A DNA stretch of 64,000 bases, taken from positions 1-64,000 of the forward strand of contig JAFSUF010000024.1 in NCBI GenBank assembly GCA_017445425.1. The letters are read 5' to 3'. The first letter of the stretch is position 1; the number at the start of each line of letters is the position of its first letter. The notes beneath the pieces were generated by a model, which saw only the letters and a list, made by a program, of their open reading frames with translations, ran no database searches and was not told the origin of the DNA. The stretch is from Bacteroidales bacterium (GTDB lineage: Bacteria; Bacteroidota; Bacteroidia; Bacteroidales; UBA932). Below are positions 17,992 to 26,594 of this stretch, piece after piece. The position numbers and the translations under genes are program-made.

Positions 17992-18652
17992 GGTTGTAAT
18001 AAGCGGATATGGCCGTATGGGCCATATGATTGAATCGGTGTTGCAACGCCGCGGCATCGAGTGCGCTGCCTGCAGCGAAGACATTACCGCCACCCCCCGG
18101 GAACTGGCCCGCGAATGCGTCTGCATAGATTTCACCACCCCCGACGCCTTCCACGCGAACTACAGGTTCCTGGCGGAGAACTTCAAGGCGACAGTGGTCG
18201 GTACCACGGGATGGAACGATATACAGGAGGAGGTTAAAGCTTATTTTGAAAAGTGCGGGGCCACTATGATATACGCCTCAAACTTCTCCATCGGGGTGAA
18301 TATCCTTTTCAAGACGGCCGAATACCTCTCCCGCCTTGCCTCAGGTGTGGGCGACTATAAAACCGCGATAGAAGAGATCCACCATATACACAAGCTGGAC
18401 GCCCCGAGCGGCACTGCAATCAGCCTCGGCAAGATAGTAGATGAGGCCGGCGGTTACATCACCCCCATCACCTCCCAGCGCATTGGCGAGGTACCCGGCA
18501 TCCACACCCTTACCCTCACAGGGGGCTGTGACAAGATTACCCTTTCCCACGAGGCATTCTCACGCGAAGGGCTTGCACAGGGGGCAGTAGAGGCAGCCCT
18601 TATGACAGAACGTGTCAGCGGGGTTCACGAGTTCAAAGATTTGATCATATAA
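17981..18652 (+). CDS. dapB: 4-hydroxy-tetrahydrodipicolinate reductase
   Basis: Reduces the DapA product with NAD(P)H. At 223 residues it is shorter than the enterobacterial enzyme (about 270) but complete. It has an N-terminal nucleotide-binding motif (VVISGYGRMGHMIE), the catalytic region EEIHHIHKLDAPSGTA and the substrate-binding TLTGGCDKITLSHEAFSREG. It overlaps the end of lysC by 11 bp, and dapA starts 12 bases after it, consistent with coupled translation in one operon. Confidence 0.94.
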   Translation: MAIKVVISGYGRMGHMIESVLQRRGIECAACSEDITATPRELARECVCIDFTTPDAFHANYRFLAENFKATVVGTTGWNDIQEEVKAYFEKCGATMIYASNFSIGVNILFKTAEYLSRLASGVGDYKTAIEEIHHIHKLDAPSGTAISLGKIVDEAGGYITPITSQRIGEVPGIHTLTLTGGCDKITLSHEAFSREGLAQGAVEAALMTERVSGVHEFKDLII

Positions 18653-18664
18653 TTTTCAAAAGCT

Positions 18665-19546
18665 ATGGAACAATTGAAATTACAAGGCTGCGGTACCGCG
18701 CTGATTACCCCCTTCAGGAACGAGGAGGTGGATTACAAGGCTTTTGAAAAACTCGTACAGTTCCAGATAGAGTCGGGAGTACACTTCCTGGTGCCGCTTG
18801 GCACCACCGGCGAGACCCCCTGCCTGATGGACAAAGAGAGGATCCAGATTCTCCAGATAGCAAAGGCAAACGCCAAGGGGCGCCCCGTGATGGTAGGTGT
18901 CGGCACCAATTCGCTGGTGATGACGCGCAACAACATAGAGGTGCTTGCACCATACGAGCCCGATGCATTCCTGGTAGTGACGCCGTATTACAACAAACCT
19001 TCGCAGGACGGCCTGATATCTTACTTCACCGCCGTTGCCGATTTCGCCCCGAAACCGGTGGTGCTCTATAACGTTCCGGGCCGCACCGGGGTCAACATCA
19101 GTGCCGACACCACCCTGCGCCTGGCAGAACACCCCAACATCATAGCGGTAAAGGAGGCCTCAGGCAACTACGACCAGATCTCCAAAATCATAGCCCGCGC
19201 ACCGGAAGGATTCTCTGTACTGTGCGGCAACGACGACGAGACCCTCTCGCTTATGGCAACCGGCGCCGCCGGCGTAATCAGCGTCGCTTCCAACATTGTC
19301 CCGCGCGAGTTGGTAGAGATGACTGAAGCCATGCTGGCAAATGACTTGCCCAAAGCCCGCCCTATACACCATCGTCTCTTTGACCTGTTCAAGAACTGCT
19401 TCGTGGAGAGCAATCCCATTCCCGCCAAAGCGGCACTCTATCTGATGGGGATGATAGAGAACGAACTCCGCCTGCCGCTTGTTCCGGCCCAGGAGAGTAC
19501 GATGCAACTTATGGAGAAAACACTGAAAGACCTTAACATTCTATAA
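18665..19546 (+). CDS. dapA: 4-hydroxy-tetrahydrodipicolinate synthase
   Basis: Condenses pyruvate with aspartate semialdehyde. This 293-residue TIM-barrel protein shows GTTGETPCL (substrate Thr pair), YNVPGRTGVNIS (catalytic Tyr) and the Schiff-base Lys in NIIAVKEASGNYDQI. The length and motifs are standard. It is the third gene of the operon. No aspartate semialdehyde dehydrogenase gene is in the window. Confidence 0.96.
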   Translation: MEQLKLQGCGTALITPFRNEEVDYKAFEKLVQFQIESGVHFLVPLGTTGETPCLMDKERIQILQIAKANAKGRPVMVGVGTNSLVMTRNNIEVLAPYEPDAFLVVTPYYNKPSQDGLISYFTAVADFAPKPVVLYNVPGRTGVNISADTTLRLAEHPNIIAVKEASGNYDQISKIIARAPEGFSVLCGNDDETLSLMATGAAGVISVASNIVPRELVEMTEAMLANDLPKARPIHHRLFDLFKNCFVESNPIPAKAALYLMGMIENELRLPLVPAQESTMQLMEKTLKDLNIL

Positions 19547-19547
19547 A

Positions 19548-20444
19548 ATGAAAAAAATCAGAGCAGCCGTAGTAGGTTACGGCAACATCGGAAAATATAC
19601 TGTCGAAGCGCTGCAGGCAGCACCTGACTTCGAGATTGCAGGCATAGTCCGCCGCAATGCCTCGGACGTCCCCTTGGAACTCCGGGATTACAAAGTCGTC
19701 ACATCTCTGAAAGAACTTGAAAATGTGAACGTTGCCATACTTGCAACCCCCACCCGCAAAGTTGAAGAACATGCCCTTGAGGCTCTCTCATTAGGGATCA
19801 ATACAGTGGACAGTTTTGACATACACACCAAGATTCCACAGCTCAGGGCGACCCTCGCTGAAGCCGCCTCCAAGGTTGGAAAGGCTTGCATCATATCTGC
19901 CGGCTGGGATCCAGGCTCGGACTCCATGGTACGTGCAATACTTGAGGCCTGTGCGCCAAAGGGTCTCACCTACACCAACTTCGGGCCTGGCATGAGCATG
20001 GGTCACTCGGTAGCAGTCAAAGCCATTGAAGGGGTTAAGGATGCCCTTTCGATGACCATCCCCACCGGACAGGGAGTACACCGCCGCATGGTCTATGTTG
20101 AGGTCAAGGATGGTTTCGACTTTGAAAAGATTGCCGCAGCGGTGAAGGCCGACCCTTACTTTGCATCTGACCAGACCCATGTATTCCAAGTTGCGAGCGT
20201 GGATGCCCTCAAAGATATGGGCCATGGCGTCAATCTTGTCCGCAAGGGGGTTTCAGGGAAGACACAGAATCAGAACTTCCAGTTCAAGATGAGCATCAAT
20301 AACCCGGCACTCACCGGCCAGATACTGGTAGCGGCCGCCCGCGCCGTTCTGCGCCAGAGGCCCGGTTGCTACACGATGATAGAGATTCCGCCAGTGGACC
20401 TGCTCCCGGGAGAACGCGATTTCTGGGTATCTCACATCGTTTAG
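19548..20444 (+). CDS. ddh: meso-Diaminopimelate dehydrogenase
   Basis: NADPH-dependent one-step conversion of tetrahydrodipicolinate to meso-DAP. The 298-residue protein begins with a Rossmann motif (AAVVGYGNIGKYTVEAL) and contains SAGWDPGSDSMVRAILEA and NFGPGMSMGHSVAVKA, characteristic of the family. It starts one base after the dapA stop. Its presence shows that this bacterium uses the dehydrogenase variant of lysine/DAP synthesis and does not need the succinyl or acetyl branch. Confidence 0.95.
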   Translation: MKKIRAAVVGYGNIGKYTVEALQAAPDFEIAGIVRRNASDVPLELRDYKVVTSLKELENVNVAILATPTRKVEEHALEALSLGINTVDSFDIHTKIPQLRATLAEAASKVGKACIISAGWDPGSDSMVRAILEACAPKGLTYTNFGPGMSMGHSVAVKAIEGVKDALSMTIPTGQGVHRRMVYVEVKDGFDFEKIAAAVKADPYFASDQTHVFQVASVDALKDMGHGVNLVRKGVSGKTQNQNFQFKMSINNPALTGQILVAAARAVLRQRPGCYTMIEIPPVDLLPGERDFWVSHIV

Positions 20445-20449
20445 GACAA

Positions 20450-21022
20450 TCAGAAACGCATAGAAAGGGTCATTCCGGCAGCCGGAGTGGCCCCTTTTTG
20501 TGTCCGGGCAAAATCCAGCGAGGGATATACCATAAATTCCATCGACTGCAGTTTTTTAAGGTCGCGGCAATACATATTCCTCACCTTGGCCACATTTATC
20601 GCATCTATGCTGCAGAAAACACCATATACCAAAGCGCCAATGGAAAAACCAAATGCGGCTCCGGCCCATTTGGCCGCCTCATCCGCATCAGTGAATAGGG
20701 CTCCGTTGACATCGACATAATAAACGAATTGAGTCACACTGAAAATCATTGCAGCATCAATTGCGGCACCGGCAGCAAACATCCCAAGTCCGCGCCCCCT
20801 CTCTCCACAGCAGAACTGTCCCAGGCCGGGGATAAAGAACGACCCTATTGCAGAGAGTGCAGGGGAATATGGGTCACCCTCAATATGCTTGTACTCTCTT
20901 GCATAATAGATATTCTTCAGGTCGGAATATTGTAATCCCGGCACAATCTGCGCACCGAGGTTATCGGCAAAAAGCAGTATAAAGAGAACAAAAAAAAGGA
21001 GTCGCTTCATTGATATCCGCAT
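20450..21022 (-). CDS. Exported small membrane protein with PGLGQ motif (DUF5683-like)
   Basis: This 190-residue protein has an N-terminal signal sequence (MKRLLFFVLFILLFADNLGA after a possible 4-residue extension; the ATG at 21010 is an alternative start). A hydrophobic core follows, with SFFIPGLGQFCCGERGRGLG and two further membrane-prone segments. The S-hh-PGhGQ pattern recurs in the two proteins at 39111-40779, suggesting one loose family. The function is unknown. It diverges from the 21092 operon and shares the gap holding two TAnnTTTG boxes. Confidence 0.75.
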   Translation of the reverse strand: MRISMKRLLFFVLFILLFADNLGAQIVPGLQYSDLKNIYYAREYKHIEGDPYSPALSAIGSFFIPGLGQFCCGERGRGLGMFAAGAAIDAAMIFSVTQFVYYVDVNGALFTDADEAAKWAGAAFGFSIGALVYGVFCSIDAINVAKVRNMYCRDLKKLQSMEFMVYPSLDFARTQKGATPAAGMTLSMRF

Positions 21023-21031
21023 TATGATTTA

Positions 21032-21051
21032 CAAAGTTATTGTTATATTTG
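21032..21051. promoter_or_regulatory. Divergent -7 boxes upstream of the alarmone operon
   Basis: TATATTTG at 21044-21051 (plus) precedes the 21092 gene and the long operon behind it. TAACTTTG on the minus strand (21032-21039) precedes the PGLGQ protein. The boxes are 4 bases apart, so use of one may block the other. -33 TTTG elements are not seen. Confidence 0.5.
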
Positions 21052-21091
21052 TAAGTTGGAATAAAATGAACGGCATTTTATGCTTATTGAT

Positions 21092-21574
21092 ATGAAACGT
21101 CTGCTCGCAATCACACTGATGGCCTTGTTATCATGGGCACTCCTGGCACAGGAAACCACTTCCGAAGCCAGGCTCATGGTTGCCGAAACCGACGGAGCCA
21201 CTGGTTATTATCTGGCACTTGGAGCACCAGACCGCATCCCCGGCGCATACATTGTGTTTGACCAGTTTGCCCAGACCTGCATATTCCTGGGCAATTCCCC
21301 ATCTGATGCTCTCAAATCCATTGACGATATCATCGCCATGTTTGGCAAATCTTCCGGCACAAGTGCAGATTTTCCCGCCAGGCTGGCAGTCGGTGAGACA
21401 TTCATAGCCTACGGTAAATCCTCCTGTGTTGTAAAAAGCCGGTTCTTGCAGGACAAACGTCTCATTTTTTTCTATGAGCACGATGCTTACGTCACGGAGA
21501 CCTATCTGTCTCGGGAAACCGCAAAGTCCGTCAGGCTCACAATCGAATCATTAAACATCAGTCCCACCAGATAA
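21092..21574 (+). CDS. Exported hypothetical protein, first gene of the alarmone operon
   Basis: This 160-residue protein has a signal peptide (MKRLLAITLMALLSWALLAQ). The mature part is a small soluble domain of mixed alpha/beta pattern with no motif I recognise. An in-frame ATG at 21080 would add four residues; the later ATG gives the cleaner signal peptide. It ends 21 bases before the small alarmone synthetase and so probably shares its transcript. Function unknown. Confidence 0.65.
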   Translation: MKRLLAITLMALLSWALLAQETTSEARLMVAETDGATGYYLALGAPDRIPGAYIVFDQFAQTCIFLGNSPSDALKSIDDIIAMFGKSSGTSADFPARLAVGETFIAYGKSSCVVKSRFLQDKRLIFFYEHDAYVTETYLSRETAKSVRLTIESLNISPTR

Positions 21575-21595
21575 CCACTTAACGTACAACTTGAC

Positions 21596-22687
21596 ATGAG
21601 TCACAATATGGACCCCCATACGGAAGAATTGCTGGCACAATACCATGCCCTGCTGCCGACGTACCGCAAGATTGAGCATGTGGTATCCGGGAAGCTTAAG
21701 GAATTCTTTGCCGATGCGGGAATGATAGTCGCCGCGGTAGAGCACCGCATCAAGACCGAATCCTCCCTTGCGGGGAAACTCGAGTTGAAAGGGAGCAAAT
21801 ACAACACTATCCTGGACATTACCGATCTGGTGGGGATTCGCGTCATCACATTCTATATAGACGACGTTGACAAGGTTGCCTCTGCACTTGAGCGGATATT
21901 TGACATTGACTGGGAAAACTCCGTTGACAAGCGGAAGGTACACGAGATAGACAGTTTCGGTTACCTGTCGCTGCACTATATCTGCCGTATTCCGGAATCT
22001 GTCATCAGCGACCCTGAGTACCCCGACCTCAACAAGGTCCGGTTCGAAATACAGATGCGCACCGTGCTGCAGCACGCCTGGGCGAATATGAACCACGACA
22101 CCGGCTATAAGAGCGGCGTGGAGATACCAAAGGTATATCTGCGCAACATGAGCCGCCTGGCCGGTATGCTGGAGCTCATTGACGATGAATTCAGCCGGAT
22201 CAGGCGCGAACTTGCCGACTACCGTCGCCGTGTACAGGCCCTGGTGGCATCCGGCAACCTCGGGGAAGTCCAGTTGGACGGCGACTCGTTCAAGAGCTAC
22301 CTCTCAATCGGCCCCTTCGATTCCCTTAACCGCCGCATCGCCGCAATCAATCAGGCAGAGATACAACAAGTGGACCTCTCCCCTTTCCTGCAACTTTTTA
22401 TCTCAATGGGATTCAAGACGCTGGGAGATATAGACGCATTAATCAAAGATTTTTCTGAAGCGGCATACCAGATTGCCTGCTTCCAGATAGGACTCACCGA
22501 CATTGACATACTGTCATCTTCAGTAGCTCCGCAGAACCTTTGCACGGCATTCATCCTGAAGAAGGGAGGCGGCAAGGCGGGTTTGAATTTTATGCTCAAC
22601 ACAATTAACGGCCCCTCTGAAGGGAACGAAATGATGGCTCAGTTCCTGCTGGACCAGTCAAAAGACCTCCCGTTTATGAATCAATAA
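21596..22687 (+). CDS. Small alarmone synthetase ((p)ppGpp synthetase, RelA/SpoT domain)
   Basis: This 363-residue cytoplasmic protein has a RelA/SpoT synthetase domain at about residues 40-210. It contains SKYNTILDITDLVGIRVITF, the FGYLSLHY motif that corresponds to GYQSLH, and EIQMRTVLQHAWANMNHDTG with the acidic and His residues of the active site. No HD hydrolase, TGS or ACT domain is present. The C-terminal 150 residues form an extra domain I do not recognise. It should transfer pyrophosphate from ATP to GDP or GTP. It lies 2 bases before a stand-alone hydrolase, so synthesis and breakdown are encoded as a pair. Confidence 0.88.
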   Translation: MSHNMDPHTEELLAQYHALLPTYRKIEHVVSGKLKEFFADAGMIVAAVEHRIKTESSLAGKLELKGSKYNTILDITDLVGIRVITFYIDDVDKVASALERIFDIDWENSVDKRKVHEIDSFGYLSLHYICRIPESVISDPEYPDLNKVRFEIQMRTVLQHAWANMNHDTGYKSGVEIPKVYLRNMSRLAGMLELIDDEFSRIRRELADYRRRVQALVASGNLGEVQLDGDSFKSYLSIGPFDSLNRRIAAINQAEIQQVDLSPFLQLFISMGFKTLGDIDALIKDFSEAAYQIACFQIGLTDIDILSSSVAPQNLCTAFILKKGGGKAGLNFMLNTINGPSEGNEMMAQFLLDQSKDLPFMNQ

Positions 22688-22689
22688 CT

Positions 22690-23265
22690 ATGGCAAACAA
22701 GAAATTAGATACAGATTTACTGGACCGCGCAATCGTCTTTGCTGTCCGCGCCCACTCAGGCACAGAACGCCGGGGCAAGGGTTTTCCGTACATAGTACAT
22801 CCGATGGAGGCGGTATCCATAGTAGCCACAATGACCTCTGACCAGGAACTCCTGGCTGCGGCTGCCCTGCACGATACCGTAGAGGATACCGGAGTCACAG
22901 TGGAAGTCCTCCGCTCCGAATTCGGAGAGAGAGTCGCTACACTGGTGGCAGAAGAGAGCGACGTTATGATAGAGGGGCAGAGCGAACATGAGAGCTGGCA
23001 CGTCCGCAAACAGGCCGCCATAGACCGCCTGTCCCGCGCCAGCCACGATGCAAAGATGGTAGCGCTTGGCGACAAACTCTCCAATATGCGCGCAATCGCA
23101 CGCGACTATGCCGTGCAGGGAGATGCCCTGTGGAACCTTTTCCATGTAAAGGAACGCAGCGACCACGAGTGGCACTACCGTGGTCTGGCCCAGGCGCTCA
23201 AAGAACTTGAAGGCACATTCGCCTACCGGGAATTCACAGACTTGATTAATCAGGTATTTGCATGA
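22690..23265 (+). CDS. Small alarmone hydrolase (HD domain, MESH1/SAH type)
   Basis: This 191-residue single-domain protein is of the MESH1-like (p)ppGpp 3'-pyrophosphohydrolase type. The catalytic set is complete: His in YIVHPMEAV, the HD and ED pairs in ALHDTVEDTGVT, and Asp/Asn in LGDKLSNMRAI. The C-terminal region HEWHYRGLAQALKEL is also typical. It follows the synthetase after 2 bases and overlaps the next gene by 4 bp (ATGA). The likely job is to undo the action of its neighbour, or of the hydrolase-dead RelA at 44754. Confidence 0.88.
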   Translation: MANKKLDTDLLDRAIVFAVRAHSGTERRGKGFPYIVHPMEAVSIVATMTSDQELLAAAALHDTVEDTGVTVEVLRSEFGERVATLVAEESDVMIEGQSEHESWHVRKQAAIDRLSRASHDAKMVALGDKLSNMRAIARDYAVQGDALWNLFHVKERSDHEWHYRGLAQALKELEGTFAYREFTDLINQVFA

Positions 23266-24095
23266 TTGAAGCCAGCAAAATATCATTAAACGACTACGTG
23301 CTGACCGGTGGTGGAGCCAACGGTGAGAGTTACGACAACAAGTACGATCCGTCGATAATGCTCAAGCTATATTTTCCGGGCAAGATACAGCAGCCGTTGG
23401 ACGAGATGAATCTTGCCAGGAAAGTTTACGACATGGGTATTCCCACCCCGGAACCGGGCGATTATGTCGTCACAGAAGACGGTCGCTACGGCATCAGGTT
23501 CAAACGCATTCTAGGGAAGAAATCTTATTCCCGCGCCACCGCAGACGAACCGGAAAAGGTCGCTCAGTTCGCATCGGAATTCGCCCGGATGTGCAGGCAA
23601 CTCCACTCGACACACGTGGACACCACGCTATTTGAGAATGTCAAGGAACGCAACCTGAACCTTTTGGAAGAAAACCCCTACTTCACCGCCGCGGAGAAAG
23701 ACCGCCTGTCCCGCTTCATTTGCGATACGCCCGACGAGGACACCGCTATCCATGGCGATTTGCAGTTCAGCAACGCGATCTTTGTCGGCGATCAGCGCTA
23801 TTTCATCGATCTCGGAGACTTCTGCTACGGAAACCACCTCTTTGACATTGCGATGGTTTATCTTTGCTGCAACCTTTCACCGGAGCCTTTCATACAGGAG
23901 ACATTCCATATGCCAAAATCACTCGCACAAGAGTTCTGGCGCCAATTTGTACCGGAATATTTCGGAGCGGGACTCCCTGTAGGAGAGATTGATGAACTGA
24001 TCCGTCCCTATGCCGGACTCAAGACATTGATAATTGAGCGCGACTCTTGCCAGCCCATGCCCGTATTCCGGGAGGCTTTGAAACCGATATTATGA
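23262..24095 (+). CDS. Aminoglycoside-phosphotransferase-like kinase (TIGR02172 type)
   Basis: This 277-residue protein kinase-like enzyme resembles the TIGR02172 group of predicted phosphotransferases. Catalytic motifs are present: HGDLQFSNAIF (about residue 165, catalytic Asp and Asn) and YFIDLGDF (metal-binding Asp). An N-lobe Lys lies in SIMLKLYFP. The substrate is unknown; it is not necessarily an antibiotic. It overlaps the hydrolase before it and the phosphatase gene after it by 4 bp each, so its product is probably made together with both. Confidence 0.83.
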   Translation: MIEASKISLNDYVLTGGGANGESYDNKYDPSIMLKLYFPGKIQQPLDEMNLARKVYDMGIPTPEPGDYVVTEDGRYGIRFKRILGKKSYSRATADEPEKVAQFASEFARMCRQLHSTHVDTTLFENVKERNLNLLEENPYFTAAEKDRLSRFICDTPDEDTAIHGDLQFSNAIFVGDQRYFIDLGDFCYGNHLFDIAMVYLCCNLSPEPFIQETFHMPKSLAQEFWRQFVPEYFGAGLPVGEIDELIRPYAGLKTLIIERDSCQPMPVFREALKPIL

Positions 24096-26284
24096 AATAC
24101 ACCGATAACTCCGATAAAATAATATCACGCCGCTCGGCCTGGACCGGTCTGCTGATGTTGCTCATAGCTGCCGCGATGCTGGAGGCTACAACCCTGATTC
24201 AGTTCTACTTTGCCAAGAAAGCCCTTGACGAGGAGGCTTCGAACCGGGCTGAGACACAACTGGATGCAACCAGAAACAGAATCATGGATATGATTGACCA
24301 GGCGGAGGCGGCGGTGCGCAACAGCATCTGGATTGCCCAGTGGAGTCTGGGTTGCCTGGACAGTACAGAAAGGGTAATCAGCCGCATTGTGGAGACCAAT
24401 TCTGTCATTTATGGCTCCACGATAGCCCTGGTCCCCGGATACTCCAGAGAAAGGCCCCTGTTTTCACCTTATGTTTACAGGTCTTCTGCCGATTCCCTGA
24501 CCAGGGTTTCACTGGCCACCCCAGAATACGACTATCCAAATCAAGAGTGGTTTGCCAAACCGCTGGAACTGAATAGTGGATATTGGTCTGAGCCCTACGT
24601 GGACACCGGAGGCGGAGAAATGCTGATGACGACCTACTCTATCCCCATAGAAGACTATACAGGGAAAAAAGCTGCCGTGCTTACAGGTGACATATCGCTG
24701 GACTGGCTCTCCGACCTGGTCAGCAACATCAATATCTACCCCAATGCCAACACTCTGATGCTCAGCCGGACAGGGAAATTCATGGTAAGCCGCAGCAAAG
24801 AGATGGTAAAGGGGCTTTCGATAGAAGAAGTGATGGCGGGAATACGGGATCAGGAAGACTTCAAGAAGGTCGAGAGAGCGATGAACGCCGGGGAATCGGG
24901 CCACCAGCAGGTAACATTCCACGATATTGTCGGATACGTTTATTATGCGCCGGTAGAACGTACAGGCTGGTCTATGTGTATTATTATTCCAGACGACGAT
25001 ATTTACGGAGCAAACCGCCGCACCAAGAATATGGTGCAGATAATGCAGTTGCTTGGGCTTATCCTGCTGATTGCCATCGTCCGGTCACTGATAAGGAGCC
25101 AGAAAAAGAACCGTGCCCTCAACGAGCGCAAAAACCGCATGGAGAGCGAGCTGCATATTGCCAGTGATATCCAGATGTCCATGATTCCCAAGGCATTCCC
25201 CGCATTCCCTGAGAGGACAGACCTGGACCTGTATGCTGCAATTTACCCGGCCAAGGAGGTCGGTGGTGACCTTTACGATTTCTTTATACGGGACGAGAAG
25301 CTCTACTTCTGCATCGGGGACGTCAGCGGCAAGGGTATTCCCGCCTCTCTGGTAATGGCTGTGACACGTAGCTCTTTCCGCACCGTGGCCGCCCATGAAA
25401 GCAGCCCCAAAAGTATCGTGGGCAATATGAACAACAGTCTGGCGGAGATGAATGATTCAGATATGTTTGTCACTTTCTTCTGCGGCGTCCTGAACCTGGC
25501 AAGCGGCGATCTGAGGTACTGCAACGCTGGTCACAATCCGCCGATGATACTTTCCGGCTCCATCCATATCCTCCCTTCAGAGCCCAACTTGCCGTTGGGA
25601 GTAATGAAAGATATGGAGTTCACAGAGCAGCAAATAAAGCTCGATTACGATGACGCGATGTTCCTGTACACCGACGGATTATCTGAGGCAGAGAATATTC
25701 ACCATGAACAATTCAGCGAAGAGCGTATAGAAGCAGCCCTGCACGGCCGTAAAAGTTCTGAAGAGCATTTGAAGAATATCCAGGTGAAAGTCAATGCCTT
25801 CGTGGGCGAAGCCCCTCAAAGCGACGACCTTACAATGATGTTCATCCATTTTCTTGGCAAGCCGGGCAATGGGGGAGACAAATGTCACCTGACCCTCCAT
25901 AATAAAGTGGAGGAGATATCCCTGCTTGCAGGATTCATAGATGAGATAGCAGAGAAAAAGAATCTTGACGTAAGTCTTGCCTCAGCCATTAACCTGGCAT
26001 TGGAAGAGGCTGTGACAAATGTGGTTTTATATGCCTACCCCAAAGAGAGTGACGGCATCGTGGACATTGATGCCACCTTGGGTGAAAATATTATCGAATT
26101 GAGCATCGCAGACAGCGGCATACCTTTTGATCCTACGGCGGTACCGGAAGCCGATATCACCCTCTCTGCCGAAGAGCGCAAAATAGGCGGCCTTGGCATC
26201 CACCTGGTCCGCAACATCATGGATTCTGTAAAATATGAAAGGACTGACGGTAAGAATATCCTGACAATGACTAAAAATATTTGA
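24092..26284 (+). CDS. Membrane sensor with PP2C (SpoIIE/RsbU) phosphatase and RsbW-like kinase domains
   Basis: From the ATG at 24092 (4-bp overlap with the kinase gene) the protein has 730 residues. Order: membrane helix (about 17-39), extracytoplasmic Cache-like sensor (40-305), second membrane helix (about 315-335), coiled linker, PP2C/SpoIIE phosphatase (about 360-585; VGGDLYDFF, GDVSGKGIPASLV, CNAGHNPPMIL, LYTDGLSEAE, SDDLTMMF), and a C-terminal HATPase_c_2 domain (about 600-730) with LALEEAVTNVVLYAY, ADSGIPFDP and GGLGIHLV. Metal and ATP-binding residues are all present. It should both phosphorylate and dephosphorylate a STAS protein, most likely the one encoded 4 bases downstream. The in-frame ATG 45 bases upstream lies inside the previous gene. 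Confidence 0.9.
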   Translation: MKYTDNSDKIISRRSAWTGLLMLLIAAAMLEATTLIQFYFAKKALDEEASNRAETQLDATRNRIMDMIDQAEAAVRNSIWIAQWSLGCLDSTERVISRIVETNSVIYGSTIALVPGYSRERPLFSPYVYRSSADSLTRVSLATPEYDYPNQEWFAKPLELNSGYWSEPYVDTGGGEMLMTTYSIPIEDYTGKKAAVLTGDISLDWLSDLVSNINIYPNANTLMLSRTGKFMVSRSKEMVKGLSIEEVMAGIRDQEDFKKVERAMNAGESGHQQVTFHDIVGYVYYAPVERTGWSMCIIIPDDDIYGANRRTKNMVQIMQLLGLILLIAIVRSLIRSQKKNRALNERKNRMESELHIASDIQMSMIPKAFPAFPERTDLDLYAAIYPAKEVGGDLYDFFIRDEKLYFCIGDVSGKGIPASLVMAVTRSSFRTVAAHESSPKSIVGNMNNSLAEMNDSDMFVTFFCGVLNLASGDLRYCNAGHNPPMILSGSIHILPSEPNLPLGVMKDMEFTEQQIKLDYDDAMFLYTDGLSEAENIHHEQFSEERIEAALHGRKSSEEHLKNIQVKVNAFVGEAPQSDDLTMMFIHFLGKPGNGGDKCHLTLHNKVEEISLLAGFIDEIAEKKNLDVSLASAINLALEEAVTNVVLYAYPKESDGIVDIDATLGENIIELSIADSGIPFDPTAVPEADITLSAEERKIGGLGIHLVRNIMDSVKYERTDGKNILTMTKNI

Positions 26285-26288
26285 CTAT

Positions 26289-26591
26289 ATGGAAGTAAAG
26301 ATCAACAAAAATGACAACATCGTGACGGCAGAGTTCAACGGCCGCCTGGACACCCCTGCATCTCTTGAAATTGCTAATGACATAGAGACCATCAAGAAAG
26401 ATGCATCCGGCACAATCATCCTTGAATGCTCACAGCTCAGCTACATCTCCAGTTCCGGACTACGGTTGTTCCTATCAATCAGGAAGGCTGCTGCGGAAAA
26501 AGGCGGCAAAGTGATTGTGAAAAATATAAGCAATGAGATCCGTACGGTATTTATGATGACCGGATTCCTGAATCTTTTTGATATCCAGTAA
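26289..26591 (+). CDS. STAS-domain anti-sigma factor antagonist-like protein (RsbV/SpoIIAA type)
   Basis: This 100-residue single STAS domain has the conserved phosphorylation region LSYISSSGLRLFLSIRK, with the acceptor Ser expected in ISSSG. Such proteins switch partners depending on phosphorylation. It begins 4 bases after the phosphatase/kinase fusion gene, so it is the likely substrate. No sigma factor is encoded nearby; the output partner is unknown and could be a transport or signalling protein. Confidence 0.92.
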   Translation: MEVKINKNDNIVTAEFNGRLDTPASLEIANDIETIKKDASGTIILECSQLSYISSSGLRLFLSIRKAAAEKGGKVIVKNISNEIRTVFMMTGFLNLFDIQ

Positions 26592-26594
26592 ATC

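Noticed and set aside
23262..24095. Antibiotic-resistance phosphotransferase
   Set aside because: The fold is APH-like, but it belongs to a housekeeping-type group and lies in an alarmone/signalling operon; nothing points to a drug as substrate.
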